Shown here piece after piece: positions 53,027 to 61,593 of a stretch of 64,000 nucleotides of DNA; the stretch's first letter is position 1; each line of letters starts with the position of its first letter. A program made the translations under genes and the position numbers. The stretch is taken from the NCBI RefSeq assembly GCF_002086735.1, contig NZ_MVIJ01000025.1:1-64000 (forward strand), written 5' to 3'. A model generated the notes under the pieces. The model ran no database searches, was not told where the DNA came from, and saw only the letters and a list, made by a program, of their open reading frames with translations. The stretch comes from Mycobacterium scrofulaceum. Lineage in GTDB: Bacteria > Actinomycetota > Actinomycetes > Mycobacteriales > Mycobacteriaceae.

Positions 53027-55331
53027 AGTGGCGCTCCAGCAGGACGACGGGAAGCTCGGCGAACAGTTGGGCGGCCGACGTCGGCCCGTCCGCGATGACC
53101 CCGGTGAGCGCGTCCTTCCAGGTGCCCGTCGGCAGTGCCAGCACCGTGTTGCCCCAGCCGGTTTCGGTCAGTCGCACGGTCCACCGGGTCACCGCGACCA
53201 CGATGTCCTCGCCCCGGCGGAACGCCAGCACGTGGTCGCTCGCGTCGCCGTTGGCCAGCACGGGAACGTAGTCGCCGCGCAGGAAGCTGTCCGGATGGGA
53301 GCGACGCACCCGCAGGGCGGCCGTGACGACCCGAATCTTGGGGTGCTCCAATGCCTTCAGCGCCGCGCGCCGGGCGGTGTAGTCGACCGCCCTGCGGTTG
53401 TCCGGGTCGACGAGACTGTCGTCCCACAGCTCGGTGCCCTGGTAAACGTCGGGGATACCGGGCACGGTCAGCGCCAGCAGCTTCTGACCCAACGCGTCGC
53501 TGGCGGCGTGCGGGTTGAGCTGGGTCACCAGCTCGGTCAGCTGTCCGGCCACCGGTCCGTCGAACACGCTGTCCAGCCACCGGTGCACCGCGTCCTCGAA
53601 CTCGGTGTCCGGCTCGTTCCACGAGGTGTGCCAGGCCGCTTCGCGGATGGCCTTCTCGGTGTAGCCGTGCAGCCGGTCGCGCAACTCGGAGCTGACCTCG
53701 CCGCTGACCGGCCACACACCGAAGATGTTCTGCCACAGGAACTGCCCGGTCGCCGGGTCGGGGGAGGGTGAGGCGGCCTCCCAACGGCCGACGAACTCGG
53801 TCCACAGCGAGGGGACCTGCGACAGCACGCCGATCCGGGCCCGAACGTCCTCGCCGCGTTTGGTGTCGTGGGTGGTCAGCGTCGTCATCGTCTGCGGCCA
53901 CAAGCGGGCGCGCGTGGCGGCGCTGTGATGGAACTCGGCCGCGCCGACACCGAAACGATGGGGCTCGCCGCCCACCTCGTTGAGCGACACCAGTCGCGCA
54001 TCCCGGTAGAAGTAGCAGTCCTCGACGGACTTGGCGGTGACCGCGCCGCAGAGTTGTTGCAGCCGGGTGGCCGGCTCGCCGCCGCAGGCCAGCGCCGCGG
54101 CGATGACCTGCAGGGCGGGCCCGAGTTCCGGTGACTGTGCCTGCGTTTCGGCCAGCGCGGTGGGCATGATCGCCGCCAGCCCCGGGTAGTCGCAGCGGTA
54201 GACACCGATGTGGGTCAGCAGCGCGGCCACGGCGTCGGGCAACCGCGGGTCATCGGCCCCGGCCGCCGCCACGATGCTGCGGCGCAGCCGGCGCAGCTCG
54301 CTCGCGAGTGTGTCGGTCGCGGCCCGGATCTTCAATTCCGCCAGCATCTTCGGCGTCGCGCCGTAGTCCACTCCCGCCGACTGGACGAGCGCGGTGAGCG
54401 CGGGGGCGCCCTGCGGGTCGACGAAGACGCCGCCGATCTCGCGCAGCACGTCGTAGCCCGTGGTGCCGCCGATGGGCAGCGTCGGTTCGAGCGCCTCGTC
54501 GACCGCCAGGATCTTCTCGATCACGATCCAGGTTCGCGGGCCGACCGCTTCGCGCAGCCACGCCAGGTATCCGCACGGGTCGGACAATCCGTCGGGGTGG
54601 TCGATGCGCACGCCGTCGACGAGTCCCTCGGTGGCCCACCGGGCGACCTCGGCGTGGGTGGCGTCGAACACCGCGCGGTCCTCCTGGCGCAGCCCGGCCA
54701 GGGAGGTGATCGAGAAGAAACGCCGGTAGCCGCAGACGCCGTTGCGCCAGCCCACCAGCCGGTAATGCTGACGGTCATGGACGAGGGCCCCGTCCTCGGG
54801 TCCGGTCCCCTCGGCCGTGCCGGGCGCGATCGGCAGCGCCAGGTCGCCGAGTCGCAGCAGCTCCCCGTCCACCTCGAGGTCGGCGGCGTCGTCGTCGGAC
54901 CCCAGGATGGGCAGCACGATGCGGCCGTCCTCGTCGAGGTCCCAGTCGATGTCGAAATACGTTGCGTAGTCAGAGGACCGGCCGTGCCGCAGCACGTCCC
55001 ACCACCACGCGTTCTGCTGCGGCTGGTCAATCCCCACATGATTGGGCACGATGTCGACGATCAGGCCGATGCCGCGCTCCCGCGCCGCCGCCGACAGCCG
55101 CGCCAACCCGTCGCGGCCGCCGAGTTCGGGGGAGACCGTCGTCGGGTCGGTGACGTCGTAGCCGTGGTTGGACCCGGTGGTCGCGGTCATGATCGGTGAC
55201 AGGTACAGGTGGGACACCCCGAGCTCGTCCAGGTAGTCCAGCAGGTTTTCCGCGTCGGCGAAGGTGAACGCGAACCCGCTGGCCTCCCCGCGCAGCTGCA
55301 GCCGGTAGGTCGACAGTATCGGAAAGGCCAT
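53019..55331 (-). CDS. treY: Malto-oligosyltrehalose synthase
   Basis: Isomerises the reducing end of a malto-oligosaccharide from alpha-1,4 to alpha-1,1, making maltooligosyl-trehalose. It is a 770-residue GH13 enzyme. STYRLQLRGEASGFAF with LLDYLDELGVSHLYLSPI opens the barrel; VDIVPNHVG, GVRIDHPDGLSDP (nucleophile Asp), IVIEKILA (Glu) and TTHDTKRGED are its conserved blocks. The C-terminal third ends with NTVLALPTGTWKDALTG. ATG at 55331 is 3 bp after the treX stop; its own stop overlaps treZ, so the three genes form a tight operon. Equivalent to Rv1563c. Confidence 0.95.
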   Translation of the reverse strand: MAFPILSTYRLQLRGEASGFAFTFADAENLLDYLDELGVSHLYLSPIMTATTGSNHGYDVTDPTTVSPELGGRDGLARLSAAARERGIGLIVDIVPNHVGIDQPQQNAWWWDVLRHGRSSDYATYFDIDWDLDEDGRIVLPILGSDDDAADLEVDGELLRLGDLALPIAPGTAEGTGPEDGALVHDRQHYRLVGWRNGVCGYRRFFSITSLAGLRQEDRAVFDATHAEVARWATEGLVDGVRIDHPDGLSDPCGYLAWLREAVGPRTWIVIEKILAVDEALEPTLPIGGTTGYDVLREIGGVFVDPQGAPALTALVQSAGVDYGATPKMLAELKIRAATDTLASELRRLRRSIVAAAGADDPRLPDAVAALLTHIGVYRCDYPGLAAIMPTALAETQAQSPELGPALQVIAAALACGGEPATRLQQLCGAVTAKSVEDCYFYRDARLVSLNEVGGEPHRFGVGAAEFHHSAATRARLWPQTMTTLTTHDTKRGEDVRARIGVLSQVPSLWTEFVGRWEAASPSPDPATGQFLWQNIFGVWPVSGEVSSELRDRLHGYTEKAIREAAWHTSWNEPDTEFEDAVHRWLDSVFDGPVAGQLTELVTQLNPHAASDALGQKLLALTVPGIPDVYQGTELWDDSLVDPDNRRAVDYTARRAALKALEHPKIRVVTAALRVRRSHPDSFLRGDYVPVLANGDASDHVLAFRRGEDIVVAVTRWTVRLTETGWGNTVLALPTGTWKDALTGVIADGPTSAAQLFAELPVVLLERHCD

Positions 55332-55334
55332 GCG

Positions 55335-57536
55335 TCACATGGTCTTACGTAGTACCAGAAGCGAACGGCCCGGCAGCGAGACCTTCTCTTCGGCATGCAC
55401 CAGCTGGTCGGCGTCCCCCGACGGATGGTTGGTGTCCAGTTCCACGGTCCACTCCTGCGCGTAGTCGTCGTTCGGCATCACGAACTCCACGGGTTCGTCG
55501 CCGGCGTTGAAGCACAGCAGGAATGAGTCATCGACCACCCGTTCGCCGCGTGCGTTGGGGGCGGAGATGGCCTCGCCGTTGAGGAACACCGCCACACACT
55601 TGTGAATGCTTTCGCCCCAGTCCTCGTGCGTCATCTCCCGGCTGCTGGGATTCAGCCAGGCGATGTCGCGCACTTCTTCGCCGCTTCGGATCGGCTCGCC
55701 CTCGAAGAACCGGCGCCGGCGGAATACCGGGTGGTTCTTGCGCAGCGCGGTCACCTTGCGCGCGAACGCCAGTAGGTCGGAGTTCTTGTCCACCAACGAC
55801 CAATCCATCCAAGACAATTCGGAGTCCTGGCAGTAGACGTTGTTGTTGCCGTTCTGGGTGCGGCCCAGTTCGTCACCGTGCGCGATCATCGGCGTGCCCT
55901 GGCTGAGCAACAGGGTCGCCCAGAAGTTGCGCATCTGGCGGCCGCGCAGCGCCATGATCTCGGGGTCGTCGGTCGGCCCCTCGACGCCGCAGTTCCAGGA
56001 GCGGTTGTGGCTTTCGCCGTCCCGGTTGTCTTCCCCGTTGGCCAGGTTGTGTTTTTCGTTGTAGGAGACCAGGTCGTTCAGCGTGAAGCCGTCGTGAGCG
56101 GTGACGAAGTTGATGCTGGCGCTGGGGCGCCGGCCGGTCGCCTCATACAGGTCCGACGACCCGGTCAGCCGGGAAGCGAACTCGCCCAGGGTTGCGGGTT
56201 CGCCCCGCCAGTAGTCACGCACAGTATCGCGATACTTCCCGTTCCACTCGGTCCACAAACCCGGGAAGTTTCCCACCTGGTAGCCGCCCTCGCCGACGTC
56301 CCATGGTTCGGCGATCAATTTGACCTGGCTGACGATCGGATCCTGCTGGACCAGATCGAAGAACGCGCTCAACCGGTCGACGTCGTGCAGCTCGCGGGCG
56401 AGCGTGGCGGCCAGGTCGAAGCGGAACCCGTCGACGTGCATCTCGGTCACCCAGTAGCGCAGCGAATCCATGATGAGCTGCAGCACGTGCGGATGGCGCG
56501 GGTTGAGGCTGTTTCCGGTGCCGGTGTAGTCCTTGTACAACCGCAGGTCGGTGTCGACGAGCCGGTAGTACGCGGCGTTGTCGATGCCGCGGAAGTTGAT
56601 CGTAGGGCCGAGGTGATTGCCCTCGGCGGTGTGGTTGTACACCACGTCGAGGATGACCTCGATGCCCGCTTCGTGCAGGCTGCGCACCATGGACTTGAAC
56701 TCGGCGACGCTGGCGTCGCGGTTGGCCGCGTATTGGTTATGCGGTGCGAAGAACCCGAACGTGTTGTATCCCCAATAATTTCGCAGGCCCAGGTCGAGCA
56801 GCCGCGAGTCGTGCATGAACTGGTGCACCGGCATCAGCTCCAGCGCGGTGACGTTGAGCGACTTGAGGTGATCGATGACGACGGGGTGGGCCAGGCCGGC
56901 ATAGGTGCCGCGAAGCTGCTCGGGGATGCCCGGGTGGGTCCGCGTCATGCCCTTCACGTGGGCCTCGTAGATCACCGTTTCGTGGTAAGGGGTGAGCGGC
57001 GCCCGGTCCGAGCCCCAGTCGAAGAACGGGTTGCTCACCACGCTGGTCATGGTGTGGCCCAGCGAGTCGACCATCGGGGGAATCCCGGGGTCGGCGTCAT
57101 CGGCGTTGGGGTCGTCGGGGTTGACGGCCTTCATGTCGTAGGAGAACAGCGCCTGGCCGAAGGTGAAGTCGCCGTGAAAGGCCTTGCCGTACGGGTCGAG
57201 CAGCAGCTTGCTTGGGTCGCAACGGTGTCCGGCCGACGGATCGAAGGGTCCGTACACCCGGAAGCCGTAGCGCTGCCCTGGTGTGATGTTCGGCAGATAC
57301 GCATGCCACACGAAGCCGTCGACCTCGTCGAGGGGGATCCGCGACTCCGCTCCGGCGTCGTCGATCAGACACAACTCGACCTTCTCGGCGATCTCGGAGA
57401 ACAGCGAGAAGTTGGTCCCCGCGCCGTCATAGGAGGCGCCTAGCGGATAGGGATTTCCCGGCCACACGGTGGCCAGTCTCGGCTGTCGGTCACCAGCAAC
57501 GCCTGTTTCTGAAGCGTGATTGTCGGTCGGCACCAT
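55335..57536 (-). CDS. treX: Glycogen debranching enzyme (TreX/GlgX)
   Basis: Cuts alpha-1,6 branches of glycogen, giving linear maltodextrin for TreY. It is 733 residues: an N-terminal CBM48 domain (PYPLGASYDGAGTNFSLFSEIAEKVEL) followed by the GH13 barrel. LDVVYNHTAEG, DGFRFDLAATLAREL (nucleophile Asp), LIAEPWDVGEGGYQVG (Glu) and TAHDGFTLNDLVSYNEKHN are the catalytic blocks. ATG at 57536 (MVPTDNHASETG) begins the operon; TAAGGT lies only 3 bases upstream, so the exact promoter is unclear. Equivalent to Rv1564c. The acyltransferase gene starts upstream on the same strand with a 34-bp gap. Confidence 0.95.
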   Translation of the reverse strand: MVPTDNHASETGVAGDRQPRLATVWPGNPYPLGASYDGAGTNFSLFSEIAEKVELCLIDDAGAESRIPLDEVDGFVWHAYLPNITPGQRYGFRVYGPFDPSAGHRCDPSKLLLDPYGKAFHGDFTFGQALFSYDMKAVNPDDPNADDADPGIPPMVDSLGHTMTSVVSNPFFDWGSDRAPLTPYHETVIYEAHVKGMTRTHPGIPEQLRGTYAGLAHPVVIDHLKSLNVTALELMPVHQFMHDSRLLDLGLRNYWGYNTFGFFAPHNQYAANRDASVAEFKSMVRSLHEAGIEVILDVVYNHTAEGNHLGPTINFRGIDNAAYYRLVDTDLRLYKDYTGTGNSLNPRHPHVLQLIMDSLRYWVTEMHVDGFRFDLAATLARELHDVDRLSAFFDLVQQDPIVSQVKLIAEPWDVGEGGYQVGNFPGLWTEWNGKYRDTVRDYWRGEPATLGEFASRLTGSSDLYEATGRRPSASINFVTAHDGFTLNDLVSYNEKHNLANGEDNRDGESHNRSWNCGVEGPTDDPEIMALRGRQMRNFWATLLLSQGTPMIAHGDELGRTQNGNNNVYCQDSELSWMDWSLVDKNSDLLAFARKVTALRKNHPVFRRRRFFEGEPIRSGEEVRDIAWLNPSSREMTHEDWGESIHKCVAVFLNGEAISAPNARGERVVDDSFLLCFNAGDEPVEFVMPNDDYAQEWTVELDTNHPSGDADQLVHAEEKVSLPGRSLLVLRKTM

Positions 57537-57570
57537 CTGACCTTATCCGCGCTCGGCGCCGCGGGGGGCG

Positions 57571-59727
57571 TCACCACCAACCGGTATTGGCCGCGATCTG
57601 GCGGCCCAATTCGCCTGCCATGGTTCGCACGTACGTGGGGGTCAGGTGGTGGGCGCCGTGGTAGATCAGCACGTTTCCCTCCACCGGCCGGCACACGTCG
57701 GCGCGGCAGATCGCGTCGGACATGTCGAGCACCTTCAGCAGTGGGAACTGTGTGACGAAGTCGAGGGTCTGGTTGCGGTCGGACAGCGCGTCGGAGCGCT
57801 TCATCGAGCACGTTTGGGGGGTGCCGCCCTTCTTGGCCAGGCAGTCCGCGGGGTCGAACGGCTGGCCGTTCTTCACCAGCCACGGGGTGTCCCGCATGCC
57901 GAGGATCGGAATGTTGTTGTCCGAGAACTGTTGCCAGATCCCGATGTAGGTCGCCGGCATCACGTCGCCGGGCTTGATGTTCCACGGGCGGGTCGTCGTG
58001 GTGAACACGTAGTCGGGACGGTCGGCGATGACCTTGGCCATCGTCTGCTCCACCCAGTCCCGGCATTGCGGGTAGGCGGCGTTGTTGCCCATGATCAACG
58101 GGACTTCCTCGGTGGACAACGGGCAGCCCATCTTCAGATACGTCACCACCTTGAAGTGATGCATCTGGCCGAGCAGGTCCAGCGCGGGCAGCCAGTGTTC
58201 GGCGTGGGAGCCTCCCGCCAGCGCGATCGTGCGGTCGGCGGCCACGTCGCCGTAGGTGCACACGACGACGGCCGGGTTGACGAAGTCGCTGATGCAGCCG
58301 TCGCGGGTGGAGGCCGGCAGGTCGTCCTTGACCTCCAGCACGGTGGGTCGCATCGGCAGCGCGGGCACCCGCACGTGTTCGGTCAGGGCGCGCGCACCGG
58401 GGTAGTCCTGCGGGTTGAGGACGCTGAGCTCCTTGCCCGCGGCGCGCAGGACGGTGACGTGCTGGCGCCACGTGAACGACGTCGCGGTCAACGTCACGGC
58501 GAGCAGCGCGATCGCGGTACCCAGCGCCATCGTCGGCCTGGGCAGGCGCGCCAGCCACGCGGGCGCGGGCGCCGGCGACCTGCCGGAGGTGCGGTGGCGC
58601 AGCGGGTCCTCGACGGTCCGGGTGGTCAGGTGCGCCAGGACTCCCGAGACCAGCAACACCGCACTGCCTTCGACGAAGCCGGCGTGCCGGTGCCCGGTGA
58701 AAGACAGCCAGAAGATCAGCAGCGGCCAGTGCCAGAGGTACAGCGAGTACGCCATCGCGCCCAACGCGACCAGCGGCCGCGCCGCCAGCAGTCGGCTCGG
58801 CAGCGGCAGCCGGTGGGTGGCGGCGGAACCGCTCCGGAGGTTGGCCCCGGCGAGAATCATCACCATGGTGGCCCCGACGGGCACCAGGGCCCACGGGCCG
58901 GGGAATTCCTTGACGCCGTCGATCAGGGCCCCGCAGGACACGATCGCGGCCAGCGCGACCGTGGCCAGCACCGTTCGCAACCACATCGGCCACCGGATCG
59001 CCGGCACCAGCGCACCGACCAGCGCGCCGAGCAGCAACTCCCAGCCGCGGGCGAAGCTGTTGTAGTAGGCGGCCGCCTGGTTGTCCTGGTGCGCGACGAT
59101 CGCGTAGACGAAGGAGGCCACCGTCAGCGCCGTGAGCAACGCGAGGAACAGGGTGCGCAGGTGGGCACCCAACGGTCGTCGGAACAGGTACGCGCACCCG
59201 GCGATCAACAGCAGGAAGCCGACATAGAACTGGCCCTGCACCGACATGGACCAGATGTGCTGCAGCGGGCTGACCGCCTCGCCGGCGCGCAGGTAATCCG
59301 AGGCGGTGTTGGCCAGCTCCCAATTCTGGTAGTAGCCGAGGCTGGCCAGGCTCTGGTCGGCGAAGGTCTCCCAGCGGGTCTCCGGCTGCACCAGGATCGT
59401 CAGCACCGCGCAGCCGGCCAGCACCACGACCAGCGCGGGGACCAGGCGGCGGACGAGCCGGATCACTTCCGCCACCGGCGACAGGGTGACGGCCGGGTTC
59501 AGGGCCGCGCGAATGACTTTGCCGCCGAAGAAGAATCCGGACAGCGCCAGGAAGACGTCGACGCCGCCGGAGACCCGGCCGAACCAGACGTGGAACACGG
59601 CGACCAGCGCGATCGCGATGCCCCGTAAGCCGTCGAGGTCGTAGCGGTAAAAACCCGCATCACGCGCGCCCGTCGCGACGGGCTCCGCGGTCGCAATCGG
59701 TCGGGGAGAGGGGGACAGGGTCGACAT
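57571..59727 (-). CDS. Membrane acyltransferase with SGNH domain (OafA-like, Rv1565c type)
   Basis: A 718-residue two-part protein. Residues 25-400 are an acyltransferase-3 membrane domain of about ten helices, opening with YRYDLDGLRGIAIALVAVFHVWFGRVSGGVDVFLALSGFFF, whose His in FHVWF is the conserved catalytic one. Residues 450-718 are an extracytoplasmic SGNH-like domain: AGGSHAEHWLPAL stands for the GDSH block, and HHLTPTYV is the last block, but the Asp that normally precedes it is Gly-Ala here. Such proteins acylate surface sugars or peptidoglycan. It precedes treX by 34 bp and may be co-transcribed with it. Target unknown. Confidence 0.88.
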   Translation of the reverse strand: MSTLSPSPRPIATAEPVATGARDAGFYRYDLDGLRGIAIALVAVFHVWFGRVSGGVDVFLALSGFFFGGKVIRAALNPAVTLSPVAEVIRLVRRLVPALVVVLAGCAVLTILVQPETRWETFADQSLASLGYYQNWELANTASDYLRAGEAVSPLQHIWSMSVQGQFYVGFLLLIAGCAYLFRRPLGAHLRTLFLALLTALTVASFVYAIVAHQDNQAAAYYNSFARGWELLLGALVGALVPAIRWPMWLRTVLATVALAAIVSCGALIDGVKEFPGPWALVPVGATMVMILAGANLRSGSAATHRLPLPSRLLAARPLVALGAMAYSLYLWHWPLLIFWLSFTGHRHAGFVEGSAVLLVSGVLAHLTTRTVEDPLRHRTSGRSPAPAPAWLARLPRPTMALGTAIALLAVTLTATSFTWRQHVTVLRAAGKELSVLNPQDYPGARALTEHVRVPALPMRPTVLEVKDDLPASTRDGCISDFVNPAVVVCTYGDVAADRTIALAGGSHAEHWLPALDLLGQMHHFKVVTYLKMGCPLSTEEVPLIMGNNAAYPQCRDWVEQTMAKVIADRPDYVFTTTTRPWNIKPGDVMPATYIGIWQQFSDNNIPILGMRDTPWLVKNGQPFDPADCLAKKGGTPQTCSMKRSDALSDRNQTLDFVTQFPLLKVLDMSDAICRADVCRPVEGNVLIYHGAHHLTPTYVRTMAGELGRQIAANTGWW

Positions 59728-59751
59728 GATCGACCGCTAATTTACCGAAAA

Positions 59752-59785
59752 CCGCCACCCGCCCCCGTTCAGGAGCAGGTGGCGG
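59752..59785 (-). terminator. Stem-loop between ripD and the acyltransferase gene
   Basis: CCGCCACC (59752-59759) and GGTGGCGG (59778-59785) are perfectly complementary around an 18-base loop, 20 bp beyond the ripD stop on the minus strand. Probable terminator of ripD, without a T-run. Confidence 0.5.
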
Positions 59786-59805
59786 CGTTCGGGAGTGCCG
59801 GGAGG

Positions 59806-60756
59806 TTACCGGGTGGTGCCGGGGGTCGCGGGCAGGAACGGCGATTGCTGGGCGGGCACCAACTGCACCGGTGCCTGTTGCGCCGGCGCTTGCTGCGTGG
59901 GCAGCTGAGGCGGCGCGGCCTGAGGCAGTGGAGCCTGAGGCAGCGTGGCCCGAGGCGCCGGGGCCTGCTGTGCCGGCACCTGCCGGGTGGGCACCTGCTG
60001 CACCGGGGCCTGCTGCAGCGGGGCCTGCGCCGACTGCTGTTGCAACGGCGCCTGCTGCACCGGGGCCTGCTGGGTGGGGAGTTGCTGGACCGGCGGCTGC
60101 TGCAGCGGTGCTTGCTGCGTCGGCGCCTGCTGCACCGGGGCCTGCTGGGTGGGGAGTTGCTGGACCGGCGGCTGCTGCAGCGGCGCCTGCTGCGTCGGCG
60201 CCTGCTGGGCCGGCGCCTGGGTCGGGGCCTGCTGCGGGAGCGGCTGGACGGGCGCCGAAGGAACCCCGAGCACCCGGACCAGATAGGGCGTCATGCCGTT
60301 GGCCCGGACCGGCGACACCTGGACGACGTCGCCGACCTCGAGCATCTGGTTGTTGCCCAGGTACATCGCGACGCTTTGGGTGCCTTCGGGGCCGTAGAAG
60401 ATCATGTCGCCCTTGTGCGCCTGCTGTGGCAGCACCTTCTGGCCGACCTTGTAGATCGCCCCCGACGACCGCGGCAGCTTGATGCCGGCGCCGGCGTAGG
60501 CGTACTGCATCAGGCCCGAGGCGTCGAATCCGACGGTGTTGATGCCCGTCCCGGTGCCGCGGGTCGGCCCGTTGATGCCGCCGCCGGCCCAGGAAAACGG
60601 CACGCCGCGCTGCGAGAGCCCGCGCGCGATGACCACGTCGGTGGCCTGCTGGTAGTCCATCGGCCGGGTGCCCGGGTCGGCGGACGCGATCGCAGCGGCG
60701 ACCATCGGGGCCGCAAGCATCGCCAAACCGATCGCGAAGGCGTAGATGCGTTTCAT
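59806..60756 (-). CDS. ripD: RipD-type NlpC/P60 protein, catalytic residues lost
   Basis: A 316-residue exported peptidoglycan-binding protein. The signal peptide ends near ASADP (MKRIYAFAIGLAMLAAPMVAAAIA). The NlpC/P60 domain spans about residues 30-165, but the catalytic Cys is Ala in GFDASGL and the His is Ser in TQSVAMYLG; the same loss is known for M. tuberculosis RipD (Rv1566c), which binds but does not cut peptidoglycan. The C-terminal 150 residues are Pro/Gln/Ala repeats, longer than the tail of the 230-residue M. tuberculosis protein, and contain a 25-residue exact tandem duplication. GAGAGG upstream supports the ATG at 60756. Confidence 0.92.
   Translation of the reverse strand: MKRIYAFAIGLAMLAAPMVAAAIASADPGTRPMDYQQATDVVIARGLSQRGVPFSWAGGGINGPTRGTGTGINTVGFDASGLMQYAYAGAGIKLPRSSGAIYKVGQKVLPQQAHKGDMIFYGPEGTQSVAMYLGNNQMLEVGDVVQVSPVRANGMTPYLVRVLGVPSAPVQPLPQQAPTQAPAQQAPTQQAPLQQPPVQQLPTQQAPVQQAPTQQAPLQQPPVQQLPTQQAPVQQAPLQQQSAQAPLQQAPVQQVPTRQVPAQQAPAPRATLPQAPLPQAAPPQLPTQQAPAQQAPVQLVPAQQSPFLPATPGTTR
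60053..60202 (-). repeat. 75-bp in-frame tandem duplication in ripD
   Basis: TGCTGCACCGGGGCCTGCTG starts at 60053 and again at 60128; two 75-bp copies differ at two bases (T/C, both silent or conservative). They encode two copies of a 25-residue Pro/Gln segment. Length variation between strains is expected. Confidence 0.88.
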
Positions 60757-61078
60757 TTGTCTGGCCTCTCAGGGGCTCACTGGCTTCAGCGCGGTGACTT
60801 CACGCGTCCGCCGCCGATCCATGACTCGGGCGGCGGCCCCCACGTTGGGGCCGGCGCCGCTGCATGACACTTGCGGATGTGAACCGCGGCCCGGAAGCCC
60901 AGTTTTCACACCAGTCACTGTTGCCACTTTGACAACAGAAGGTGTTAGCCGCCAGGCCCGGGCGGGATTTTTTGTCGTACCGTGACCGGACGGTGACTGG
61001 CCGGGCCAATCTTGTGTGCGCAGTTGTGATTTCGGTCTCAGTCGGGCGCACGGCGGCCGAGCCGCCGCGGCGGCCCGC
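60757..61078. other. 322-bp leader/intergenic region upstream of ripD
   Basis: It holds the ripD promoter and leader on the minus strand. CTGTTG (60919-60924) and CAACAG (60932-60937) form an inverted repeat. The long GC-rich leader could fold, but I find no known riboswitch consensus, including the c-di-AMP type seen before some cell-wall hydrolase genes. Confidence 0.4.
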
Positions 61079-61531
61079 CTACAGCCAATAGCGTTCGCTG
61101 AAGGTGGTCAGCAGAGAACCCACGACGGAGCTGACCATGATCAAGGTGAGGGCCAGGACCGGCCAGAACGACATGTACCAGCCCTTCAGCATGGACACGA
61201 GCGGACCCAGCACCGCGGCGGCTACCGCCGCGCCGATGCCGCCCCACACCACCGGGCGGATGTAGTAGTCGATGCCGAAGGGCACCATCCCGCACGTCTC
61301 GTCGGCGCACACGTGCTCGAGGAACCCGAACAGGCGGTCCGGCCAGGTCGTCGCGGTGCCCAGCACGACGAGCACCACCAACAGCGCGACGGTGCAGATG
61401 ACGTCCCACGGCGCCAGGCGCAGCCGGATGACCCGCGGCGCCTCGTCCTCGTAATTGACCAGCGGGGAAGCGGTGTTCGCGGTCGGCGAGCGGCCCGCGG
61501 CGGGTTCGGCGGGCGGGTGCGGCGTGGCCAT
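61079..61531 (-). CDS. Small membrane protein (Rv1567c type)
   Basis: A 150-residue protein with three to four predicted helices (DVICTVALLVVLVVLGTA, YYIRPVVWGGIGAAVAAAVLG, FWPVLALTLIMVSSVVGSLL) after a 35-residue polar N-terminus rich in Pro and Ala. A CADETCG pair of cysteines lies in the loop after the first helix. No family with known function is recognised; M. tuberculosis has a membrane protein of this kind, Rv1567c, in the same place between ripD and bioA. It is divergent from bioA with 62 bp between starts. Confidence 0.75.
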   Translation of the reverse strand: MATPHPPAEPAAGRSPTANTASPLVNYEDEAPRVIRLRLAPWDVICTVALLVVLVVLGTATTWPDRLFGFLEHVCADETCGMVPFGIDYYIRPVVWGGIGAAVAAAVLGPLVSMLKGWYMSFWPVLALTLIMVSSVVGSLLTTFSERYWL

Positions 61532-61579
61532 CGGTTCCCATGCTCCCCGATGGGCGGCCGTTCTGCGACTCGGCTGCTC

Positions 61580-61585
61580 TACCCT
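61580..61585 (+). promoter_or_regulatory. Probable -10 (TACCCT) for leaderless bioA
   Basis: TACCCT ends 8 bases before the bioA ATG. No ribosome-binding site and no clear BioQ-type palindrome are seen in the 62-bp divergent gap. Confidence 0.4.
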
Positions 61586-61593
61586 CGATCACT

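Noticed and set aside
60757..61078. c-di-AMP (ydaO) riboswitch upstream of ripD
   Set aside because: The leader is long and GC-rich, but the conserved ydaO segments are not found on the minus strand.
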